A DNA stretch of 64,000 nucleotides from JBCDHN01 sp965224535. GTDB lineage: Bacteria > Verrucomicrobiota > Verrucomicrobiia > Verrucomicrobiales > DEV007. Below the pieces are notes generated by a model. The model had not been told where the DNA came from. It saw nothing but the letters and a program-made list of their open reading frames with translations, and did no database searches. A program made the position numbers and the translations under genes. Numbering within the stretch: the stretch's first letter is position 1; each line of letters opens with the position of its first letter. Of the stretch, positions 26,984 through 34,479 are shown in pieces. The DNA lies in contig CBDCZR010000032.1 of the NCBI GenBank assembly GCA_965224535.1, forward strand, positions 62,001-126,000, given 5' to 3'.

Positions 26984-28408
26984 TCAGGCCAAAAGCATCG
27001 GCGTCAGCCCAAAAACCTTGCGCGCATCGCTCACTGCGCCGGTAACGGCGGCCGCCGCGACCATCACCGGGCTCATGAGGATCGTCCGACCGGTGGGAGA
27101 GCCCTGGCGCCCCTTGAAATTGCGGTTGCTGGAGCTAGCGCACAGTTGATCGCCGATGAGCTGGTCCGGATTCATCGCCAGGCACATGGAACAGCCGGCC
27201 TCGCGCCATTCCCAGCCGGCTTCTGCAAAAATCCGGTCGATTCCCTCTTCCCGGCAGAGTTTATCGACAATTTGCGAGCCCGGCACGGCCAACGCTTTCA
27301 CGCCATCGGCCACCTTGGTGCCCTTGATGTGCCCGGCCACCTCGCGAAAATCCGAAAGCCGCCCGTTGGTGCAACTGCCGATGAAACAGACATCGACGGG
27401 AATCCCGGCAATCGGCGTTCCCGGATTGAGTTGCATGTAATCCAGCGCCTCCCGCAAAGACGTGCGCCCCGCATCATCCAAACCGTCGAAATCCGGGATC
27501 AAATCATCGACAAACGCGCCCTGATCCGGGCTGATGCCCCAGGTGACGCTGGGTGCGATCTCCGCGGCGTCGATTTCCACCACATCGTCGTAGCTGCACC
27601 CGGAATCGCTGGCCATGGCCTTCCAACGCTCTACCGCGGCCTGCCAATCCCCGCCTATTGGGGCGTAGGGACGGCCCTCCAGGTAGGCAAACGTCTTTTC
27701 GTCCGGATTCACGTAGCCGCAACGCGCGCCGCCTTCGATCGACATGTTGCAAACCGTCATCCGCTCCTCCATCGACATGTTGTCAAACACCTCGCCGCCG
27801 TATTCGTAGGCAAAGCCCTTGCCGCCGCCCGCGCCGAGCAGCTTGATGATGTGCAAAATCACATCCTTGGCGTAAACGCCGGGCGCCAGTTTGCCGTTTA
27901 CGTTGATGCGGCGCACTTTCATCTTGCTCAGCGCCATGGTTTGGGTGGCTAAAACGTCCCGAACCTGCGTGGTGCCGATCCCGAAGGCGATCGCGCCGAA
28001 CGCGCCGTGGGTTGCGGTGTGGGAATCGCCGCACGCGATCGTCATTCCGGGCTGGGTGATGCCCTCTTCCGGTCCCACCACGTGGACGATGCCCTGTTTG
28101 CCGCTTTCCAGGTCAAAGTAGGTGATCCCGAATTCTTCGGTGTTTTTGCGCAATTCCTTGATCATGGCGTCAGCCAGGGGATCGGAAAACGGCTCTTCGC
28201 GCTGATCGGTCGGGACGATGTGATCGACAGTGGCGAAGGTTCGCTCCGGATACGGAACCTTCAGGCCGAGATCGCGCAGCATCCCAAAAGCCTGCGGGCT
28301 GGTGACTTCATGGATGAGATGGGCGCCGATGAAGAGCTGAGTTTGGCCGTTTGAGAGCGTGCGAACCGCGTGGGCGTCCCAGACTTTTTCGAAGAGATTT
28401 TGAGCCAT
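26984..28408 (-). CDS. leuC: 3-isopropylmalate dehydratase large subunit
   Basis: This 474-residue protein of the aconitase family isomerises 2- to 3-isopropylmalate in leucine synthesis. The N-terminus MAQNLFEKVWDAHAVRTL is typical. The three 4Fe-4S ligands appear in CFIGSCTNGR and in GCSMCLAMN. The substrate-binding ACGDSHTATHGAFGA is intact, and NRNFKGRQG follows. It needs a small subunit (LeuD) for activity; no leuD is visible here and the gene stands alone, so leuD must lie elsewhere. The length is normal. Confidence 0.97.
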   Translation of the reverse strand: MAQNLFEKVWDAHAVRTLSNGQTQLFIGAHLIHEVTSPQAFGMLRDLGLKVPYPERTFATVDHIVPTDQREEPFSDPLADAMIKELRKNTEEFGITYFDLESGKQGIVHVVGPEEGITQPGMTIACGDSHTATHGAFGAIAFGIGTTQVRDVLATQTMALSKMKVRRINVNGKLAPGVYAKDVILHIIKLLGAGGGKGFAYEYGGEVFDNMSMEERMTVCNMSIEGGARCGYVNPDEKTFAYLEGRPYAPIGGDWQAAVERWKAMASDSGCSYDDVVEIDAAEIAPSVTWGISPDQGAFVDDLIPDFDGLDDAGRTSLREALDYMQLNPGTPIAGIPVDVCFIGSCTNGRLSDFREVAGHIKGTKVADGVKALAVPGSQIVDKLCREEGIDRIFAEAGWEWREAGCSMCLAMNPDQLIGDQLCASSSNRNFKGRQGSPTGRTILMSPVMVAAAAVTGAVSDARKVFGLTPMLLA

Positions 28409-28480
28409 TTTGAGTCAGTAATTCCGGGCGCGCAGCGTAGCACAGATTAATCCGGCTGCCCCGATTTTTCTCATCAAGGC

Positions 28481-28507
28481 TTGCAACTCGGCAGAAGCGG
28501 CTATGTT
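28481..28507 (+). promoter_or_regulatory. Weak candidate promoter
   Basis: TTGCAA at 28481-28486, a 15-base spacer and TATGTT at 28502-28507 precede the Ala-rich lipoprotein gene by 23 bases. The spacer is short, so this is a tentative call. Confidence 0.3.
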
Positions 28508-28530
28508 TGCGCCCTTCAACCCTAACGCAA

Positions 28531-29034
28531 ATGAAACTAAAATATTATCATTATCTATCGGTTCTTGCCATTGCACTGGGCCTTAGCTTGGCTGCCTGCA
28601 ACGACGAACCGGGAGAGGAAGCAACGGACGGCGGCGATAGCGCCGCGGCCGCGAAAGACGCTGTTCAAGACGCCGGAGAAGCAATCAAGGAGACCGCCTC
28701 TGACATCGCTGCTGGCGCTGAAAACGTGGCCGACAAGGTAAAAGACTCCGTTATTGCCGGTGGCGATGCTGCCGCTGCAGCAGCCAAAGAAACGCTGCAA
28801 GATGGCGCTGCTGCCGCTAAAGATGCCGCTGCCGCAACCGCAGACGGCGCTGCCGCGGCTGCGGAAAACACCGCTGACGCCTTGGGCGATGCCGCCGCCG
28901 CTACCAAAGACGCCGTGGGTGACGCCGCCGCTGCTACCACTGACGCAGTGGGCGATGCTGCTGCCGCAGCCAAAGACGCCGTTACACCTCCCGCCGATCC
29001 TGCTCCGGCGCCGGCTCCCACCGACCCAAACTAA
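28531..29034 (+). CDS. Ala-rich repetitive lipoprotein
   Basis: This is a 167-residue protein with a lipoprotein signal (residues 1-20, lipobox LAAC). The rest is made of near-repeats of 11-14 residues such as AAAAKDAVQDAGEAIKETA and DALGDAAAATKDAVGDAAAA, ending in a Pro/Ala tail. The pattern gives amphipathic helices like those of LEA or apolipoprotein-type proteins, and it is likely a flexible cell-envelope spacer or stress protein. Composition alone supports this; no family was identified. The ATG at 28531 fits the signal peptide, while a further in-frame start 24 bases upstream would spoil it. Confidence 0.75.
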   Translation: MKLKYYHYLSVLAIALGLSLAACNDEPGEEATDGGDSAAAAKDAVQDAGEAIKETASDIAAGAENVADKVKDSVIAGGDAAAAAAKETLQDGAAAAKDAAAATADGAAAAAENTADALGDAAAATKDAVGDAAAATTDAVGDAAAAAKDAVTPPADPAPAPAPTDPN

Positions 29035-29038
29035 ACCA

Positions 29039-29652
29039 CTGACCCAAAGGTTAGAAAATCACCTTCGGGATCTGCGCGCTTGTCGCAAATGCCCGGACAT
29101 GCAGCCGCCACCGGTCGTCAATGGGCCGGTGGCGGCTTGCGTTTTCATCGTAGGCCAGGCGCCCGGCGTTAAGGAGCCGGAATTGCAGCGTCCCTTTGCC
29201 TGGACCGCCGGAAGACGCTGTTCAAGTGGTTTGAGGCCGCTGCCGGGGTGGATGAGGCGCGAATTCGCGAGCGGGTCTATTTTGCCGCCGTTTGCCGCTG
29301 TTTTCCCGGTAAAAGCGCCAAGGGCAGCGGCGATCGGGTGCCAAATTCCGCGGAAATGGCCAACTGCGAGCCCTGGATGGAGGCGGAATTTCGCCTTTTG
29401 CGCCCAAAATTGGTCCTTCCGGTTGGAAAACTCGCCATTTCGCGGTTTTTGGCGTTTCACAAGCTAACCGAGGTGATTGGCCTCTCGCACCGGGTCGAAC
29501 GATTCGGCCACGAATTCGACGCGATTCCCCTCCCGCATCCATCGGGCGTCTCCACCTGGCACAACATGGAGCCGGGCAAAACGATGACACAGAAGGCCTT
29601 GGGACTCATCGCGGCCCATCCGGTGTTTGAGAGCGAGATTTTGGCGGGCTAA
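29039..29652 (+). CDS. Uracil-DNA glycosylase family protein, frameshifted
   Basis: Two overlapping frames together encode one protein of about 204 residues. The first part has LRDLRACRKCPDM (two Cys, as for the 4Fe-4S cluster of family 4/5 enzymes) and FIVGQAPGVKEPE, the active-site motif of uracil-DNA glycosylases. The second part has YFAAVCRCFPGK, LVLPVGKLAISRFL and PLPHPSGVSTWHN, the conserved C-terminal motif. The frames join near 29208-29213 (GCCGGAAGACG), where one base seems to be missing. No ATG, GTG or TTG stands before the Cys pair; a CTG at 29039, five bases after the previous stop, is the best start. The enzyme would excise uracil from deaminated DNA. Confidence 0.8.
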
Positions 29653-29757
29653 TCTCACCGAGCGTTGACGGTCCGATTTTGACGGGGCGAGGAAGGCTCG
29701 GATCGACTCAAATCCGGTCGAATTGCATAGAAAATTTACAAAAAGTAATTTTCACGA

Positions 29758-29785
29758 TTGAAATTATTATCAGTTTGGATATAAT
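29758..29785 (+). promoter_or_regulatory. Strong sigma-70-type promoter
   Basis: TTGAAA at 29758-29763, a 16-base spacer and a perfect TATAAT at 29780-29785 lie in an AT-rich island (29725-29800) unlike the surrounding GC-rich DNA. It is 68 bases before the ATG of the MreB-like gene, leaving a leader of about 60 bases. This is the best promoter match in the window. Confidence 0.75.
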
Positions 29786-29853
29786 TTCCACAATTCACAG
29801 GCTCACAGCAATTCGGGCCGCATTTGAAGCTAAAAACACATCCTATCCAACTT

Positions 29854-30987
29854 ATGAAACTCCTAGCACCTGACTTTGCTCTCACCTTGTCGGACGATGC
29901 GGTTCACGTCTTGACCCGCGACGAACGAGCGCCGGAAGTCTATCCCGCCTACCTCACCCTGGCCAAACAGGACCGCAAAATCCTCGCCTGGGGCGAAGAA
30001 GCCCGCGACATGTGGGGCCGCGTGCCCAACAACATCGAGGTCGTTCGCCTAATCGACGAAGGATTTCCCGTCGATGCCGACTTGTTCACCGAATTTCTGA
30101 GCCTGGTGGCCAAAGATCACACCGAGAGCGTCAAATTGATGCGTCCGCGGGCGTCCTTTGCCCTGCGCAATCAAGCCGCCGGCCGCGCCTACATCCGCGA
30201 TTGCGCCCTGCACAGCATGCGCGACGTCGTTTTCATGGATCACGCCATGGCCTGTGCCATCGGCATGGGTTGGGAAGTCGAACGCCCCGAAATTCGCGCC
30301 GTTTTGGCCTTGGACCGCGATTGGTTCGAATTTGAGGTCATCGTCCTGGGCGGCGTGCTGGCCGGCACCACCCAACCGCTTGGCCTGGAAGACATGGCCA
30401 TGGATCTGCGCGCCCGCCGCCTGGCCGAGGACAAATCCGCCCCTCGCCCGTCCTACAACGTGGTCGAGCCCGTGCAATTGAACCTCAACGCCGAAGAGCC
30501 GCCCAGCTCACTGCTTCGCCTCTCCCAACACATTTGGGACACCATGGACAAGCTGAGCCGCGACCAGCAAAAGGCGCTGACGGAGAACCCAATCGCGATT
30601 TGCGGCCCCGGCGCCGACATTCCCGGCCTGGCGGACATCATGAGCCGCTACCTGGGCCTGAATTTCGTCGCGCACCCCTCGGTGAACGGTCACCCAGCCG
30701 TTCTCGGAGCGTTGAAGCTGAAAAAGCGCCAGGATCCCGAAATCTTGCTCCAAGCTTCCCGCAAAGGGCGCAACGGCATCAAGGTCGAAGGCACCCACCA
30801 CGGCAGCAACAACGGACGCCCGGTCGCGATGCTCGACAGCATTCGCAGCGTGATCGAAAGCAAGAGCAGCAACAACACCCCCAAAGATGTCCCCGCAGCG
30901 TCCAAAAACCCAGCTCCGGCCCCGGCTCCGGAGAAGAAGCAAAATTCCAAGAAGCCCCAACTTGCGGAGGCGCAGAGCGGTTCCTGA
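29854..30987 (+). CDS. Degenerate MreB-like actin-family protein
   Basis: This 377-residue protein lines up with MreB. ILAWGEEARDMWGRVPNN (about residues 43-60) matches the MreB VGEEAKxMLGRTPxN block. RPRASFALRNQ (98-107) matches the start of the second subdomain. MDHAMACAIGMG (128-139) matches the EEPMAAAIGAG block, and ICGPGADIPGLADIM (249-263) the GGGALLxGL block. The nucleotide-binding motifs are lost: the N-terminal phosphate loop reads LTLSDDAVHVL, and the DIGGGTT loop has become ALDRDWFEFEV. A disordered tail rich in Pro, Ala and Lys follows (about 320-377). It may be a structural MreB partner that no longer binds ATP. Strong promoter and terminator flank it, and it stands alone. Confidence 0.75.
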   Translation: MKLLAPDFALTLSDDAVHVLTRDERAPEVYPAYLTLAKQDRKILAWGEEARDMWGRVPNNIEVVRLIDEGFPVDADLFTEFLSLVAKDHTESVKLMRPRASFALRNQAAGRAYIRDCALHSMRDVVFMDHAMACAIGMGWEVERPEIRAVLALDRDWFEFEVIVLGGVLAGTTQPLGLEDMAMDLRARRLAEDKSAPRPSYNVVEPVQLNLNAEEPPSSLLRLSQHIWDTMDKLSRDQQKALTENPIAICGPGADIPGLADIMSRYLGLNFVAHPSVNGHPAVLGALKLKKRQDPEILLQASRKGRNGIKVEGTHHGSNNGRPVAMLDSIRSVIESKSSNNTPKDVPAASKNPAPAPAPEKKQNSKKPQLAEAQSGS

Positions 30988-31028
30988 CGGCCGATGAGCA
31001 CCCCCTAACTTGCCCCCCACCCCACCCC

Positions 31029-31077
31029 AATCCACCGCATCGGCGCGACCCTGGCGCCATGCGGTGGATTTATTTTT
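31029..31077 (+). terminator. Rho-independent terminator
   Basis: A perfect 12-bp stem (AATCCACCGCAT at 31029-31040 with ATGCGGTGGATT at 31059-31070) encloses a further GGCGC/GCGCC stem and is followed by TATTTTT. It ends the MreB-like transcript about 40 bases after its stop and lies just before the convergent dehydrogenase gene. Confidence 0.85.
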
Positions 31078-31090
31078 GATTCGCGCGGTT

Positions 31091-34000
31091 TCACCGGCCC
31101 TGCAAAAACGCCAGCAGGTCCGCCATCGCTTGTTTGTCGAGCGCGCTTTCGAATCCCACTGGCATGAGCGATTGGCCCATTTCCTTGAGTTCGCGAATTT
31201 GGTTGCGCGCCACGGTTTCGTTGACGCCCAGGCCTTTGATGGTTAGCGATTCGGCGGATTCGGAGGTGATGAGGCCGAGCAGCGTGCGCCCGTCTTTCAG
31301 CGCCACGGAATAGGCCGTCCAGCGGGCTTCGACTGCGCGATTTGGGTCCAAAACGTCGGAAAGCAGCGCTTGCCAGGGCTTGTTGCGCACGTCGGTGATG
31401 TCCGGGCCGATTTCAGCGCCTTCGCCGTGAAATTTGTGGCAGGTGGCGCAGTTTGTCGTGAAATGCGCTTTGCCGCGGCTGGGGTCTCCTGGCAAACCTT
31501 CGGCTTTCAGGTAGCTGGTTAGGACGGCGGCGCGATCTTCGCTCGGGCGGGCGAAAAGTTCGTCGGCCAGGGCCTTGATTTCGGCGTTTTTCGAGCGCAA
31601 AACCACCCAGCGGCTCATTTGATCGAGAAACGCGGGGTTGATCTCGCCGGCTTTCATTTTTTTCAGGAGCGGCAGCGGCGACCTCGCCAAAATGGCCATG
31701 GCGCTGGATTTCGACTTCGCGTCCAGCTTCGGCCAGAGCGCGAAAAGCGTCTCGTTGACCTTCGCGCGATTGAGCCGGAGCGCGATGTCGAACGCGGCTT
31801 GGCGGATGGGCCGCGGTTGGCCGGAATCGAGCAATTTTGCCCAAATTTCGATCGCTTGGTCGACGGGAAGCAGTCGCAGCAGCGGAATCGCGGCCAATCG
31901 GTCGGTCATCCGTGTTTTGGGATCGAGCGCGAGGTTGGCGTTGGCGGCGAGTTCGGCGGCGCTGAGCTTTGCGGCGCGTCCCAGGCCCTCGTAGGCGGCG
32001 AGGCGAAGCCAAACCGCGCCATCGGAGATTTCGCGGACCGTTTGGGCAACGCGCTGGGTTTCGCCGGGATGGGCGCGGCGACCGATTGCGGCCGAGAATT
32101 CGCGAACGAAGGCTAACTTGTCGTCCGAGGCAAATTCGACGAATCCCGGTGCGGTCACGACTGCCTCAAAAATCTCCCCCGAGCGTGTTTCGGCGCCGCT
32201 CAAGACGGCCTTGCGGATGAGCGGATCGAAAAAATCGCGCCGCGCGACAGTTTTCAAGGCCGAGGTCACCGCGGGCTCGTCCGAGCCACCAACGGCGATG
32301 AGCGCGGAGAATCGCACCCGCGCGTTTTCGTGTCGTGTTAGGGCGATCAACTCCGGAAGCAACTCCGGTTGCTCCGGCAGCAGGGTTTCGGCCAGTTGGA
32401 TCGCGTTTTCCAGGTTTCCGGGCTGCTCCTCGAACTTCAGCGACGTCATCGCCGCCTCAGGACGCGCCCAAATGGCTTTCACCTGATCTTGCGGCGGTAG
32501 CGTGGAATCGCGCCGATCCATGGGCGGCACGAAATTTTTCGGCAAGAGTCGCCAAATCCGCCCCTGATCGAACCCGGCCCGCATATAGTGCGCCTGCTGG
32601 AACTCGTCCGGAAAAAACCGCGCGTGATCGATGAAACGCCGGTACATGTCGCAGACGTAGAGGGCGTCATCCGGCCCCACGCGCATGTTGACCGGGCGAA
32701 ACCAGACGTCCCGGCTGCGCAAGAATTCCGCCTGCGGCTTGGTGCGAACTCGCGTGGCCTTGAGGCTTGCTCCGTCGGGCTCGATGCGGTTGCGGGTGAC
32801 GAGCTGTGCGGTTGGCTCGCACACGAAAATGTCGCCTCCGTACCAACAAAGCCCGCAAGCGGCGGTGTGGGTGCCCAGGTGCGCCGCCGCGGTGGTGTGG
32901 CTGACGTTGAATGGGTAGACCAGCGAGTCCCCGCCGCTGGGCGCGATGTCAAAATGTCCCACGGTCAGGCCCGCGTGCGGATTGCGCTCCACAGCGTGCA
33001 AAGGCATAGCCGCGAACATGACCGGATTGCGGTTGCTGCACGAAAATCGGCGTCCCCAGGGGTCGATGGTCGCTCCAAACTGGCCGTAGCCGCTCACGGT
33101 CTCGATCTTGCGGGTTTTCGGGTGGATGCGGATGTTGCGGCGCGCGATATTCGTCTCCGGTTTCTCGGAATCGCCGGGGTAGATCTCCTTGCCGTCCAGG
33201 CCGTTGTTCAGGTAAATCCAGCCGTCGGGGCCAAAGCGCGGGCTGGAGATTTGGAGCTGATTGTGGCGCGGATCGTTGCTTTCGAACCAGATTTCGCGCT
33301 CGTCGGCCACGTTGTCGCCGTCGGTGTCACGCAGGAGGAGGATTTGGCGGCGCGTTGTTGCCAACATGCCGCCATTGACCGGCAACAGGCCTTGCACGTG
33401 GTCCATTTCGTCCGCCCAGACCTTGGCTTCGTCCGGAATTCCGTCGTTGTCGGTGTCGAGCAGGATTTTGATGCGCGAAAGCAGCCCGAATTCGGTCGGC
33501 AACGGGTAATCGCGCATTTCCGCCACGTACAACCGGCCTTGTGCGTCCCAGGCCACGTCCACGGGATCGCAAACCAGTGGCTCGGCGGCGACGAGTTGGA
33601 CGTCCCACTCGCCATCCACTTCCAGCGCGGCTTTGGATCGTTCCGGCGTCCAGGGGTGTTCGCGCGCGACCAAATCCGCGCCGCTGCCGGTGTTGGTGGA
33701 GAGCGCCGCGGGCTTCCAGGGCTCGTCGAACCTGCCGAGCGGCCAAATTTCCCAACGCCGCACGAACCATTCGGCTTCCTCGCTTTGCAACGCGATTCCG
33801 CCTTCCGCGGTTGGCAGTTTTTCAAAGCGGTTGACGACTTTTCCGTTCAAGCGCACCTCCAGCGCGGCGTCGCGGCAAATGACTTCCAGCCGGTTCCAAT
33901 GGCCGAAGAGCGACTCCACGTCCCACTCGCCGCGGAAGCCTTTCAGATCCGTCCAGGCCGGCGACCGGTATTTCGCCAGCCGCTTGCTTACGCCGTCCTC

Positions 34001-34405
34001 CAGCACGTTGAGATTTCCGCTGCCGCCTTCGATGAGTTGCGCCTCCACGCCTTTTGGCCACGTGCCGAACCGGTCGTGACAGTGCACGAAAACGCCGGCA
34101 TCGCGAGCACGGTCGGCACGGCGCCCCCAAGTGCGCTCGCCCCACTTGTATTCCAGCACCAGGTGAAAATCGCGGTAGTTGCCGGGCGTTTGCAGGTAGC
34201 CCCAGCCTTTGCCGGAAATGCGCAACTCGCCGGAATCCAGCCGTTGGAACACGTCATCCGCCTTGGTGCTGACCGATCGCTTGGAATCGAGCTGAGCCCT
34301 GAGCTTGGAAAAATTCGCCGGCTTGAGAAAATCGACGGTTTGCTTCGGAACTTCGGCCCCGACGGCCGCGCTCGCCAACAACGCACAAAAAACGAGGGAT
34401 TTCAT
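31091..34405 (-). CDS. DUF1080 - PVC dehydrogenase - cytochrome c fusion protein
   Basis: This 1104-residue exported protein has a signal peptide (1-17). A DUF1080 (concanavalin-like, 3-keto-disaccharide hydrolase type) domain spans about 40-230. A PVC-type membrane-bound dehydrogenase propeller (about 265-640) has YVAEMRDYPLP and repeated DTDNDG/DTDGDN calcium-like loops. Helical HEAT-like repeats cover about 650-930. A C-terminal cytochrome c has CATCHKFHGEGAEIGPDIT (heme near residue 985). The order suggests that a carbohydrate is bound, oxidised and its electrons passed to the heme. Dehydrogenase-cytochrome proteins are common in PVC bacteria; the DUF1080 fusion at the N-terminus is less usual. 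The substrate is unknown. Confidence 0.9.
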   Translation of the reverse strand: MKSLVFCALLASAAVGAEVPKQTVDFLKPANFSKLRAQLDSKRSVSTKADDVFQRLDSGELRISGKGWGYLQTPGNYRDFHLVLEYKWGERTWGRRADRARDAGVFVHCHDRFGTWPKGVEAQLIEGGSGNLNVLEDGVSKRLAKYRSPAWTDLKGFRGEWDVESLFGHWNRLEVICRDAALEVRLNGKVVNRFEKLPTAEGGIALQSEEAEWFVRRWEIWPLGRFDEPWKPAALSTNTGSGADLVAREHPWTPERSKAALEVDGEWDVQLVAAEPLVCDPVDVAWDAQGRLYVAEMRDYPLPTEFGLLSRIKILLDTDNDGIPDEAKVWADEMDHVQGLLPVNGGMLATTRRQILLLRDTDGDNVADEREIWFESNDPRHNQLQISSPRFGPDGWIYLNNGLDGKEIYPGDSEKPETNIARRNIRIHPKTRKIETVSGYGQFGATIDPWGRRFSCSNRNPVMFAAMPLHAVERNPHAGLTVGHFDIAPSGGDSLVYPFNVSHTTAAAHLGTHTAACGLCWYGGDIFVCEPTAQLVTRNRIEPDGASLKATRVRTKPQAEFLRSRDVWFRPVNMRVGPDDALYVCDMYRRFIDHARFFPDEFQQAHYMRAGFDQGRIWRLLPKNFVPPMDRRDSTLPPQDQVKAIWARPEAAMTSLKFEEQPGNLENAIQLAETLLPEQPELLPELIALTRHENARVRFSALIAVGGSDEPAVTSALKTVARRDFFDPLIRKAVLSGAETRSGEIFEAVVTAPGFVEFASDDKLAFVREFSAAIGRRAHPGETQRVAQTVREISDGAVWLRLAAYEGLGRAAKLSAAELAANANLALDPKTRMTDRLAAIPLLRLLPVDQAIEIWAKLLDSGQPRPIRQAAFDIALRLNRAKVNETLFALWPKLDAKSKSSAMAILARSPLPLLKKMKAGEINPAFLDQMSRWVVLRSKNAEIKALADELFARPSEDRAAVLTSYLKAEGLPGDPSRGKAHFTTNCATCHKFHGEGAEIGPDITDVRNKPWQALLSDVLDPNRAVEARWTAYSVALKDGRTLLGLITSESAESLTIKGLGVNETVARNQIRELKEMGQSLMPVGFESALDKQAMADLLAFLQGR

Positions 34406-34479
34406 GCCGGCAAGCTAACGAGGCGCGGGGACAAGTCCAGCTTGCTTAACGCCATGAAGTCCGCCAGGCTTCGAGCGCC

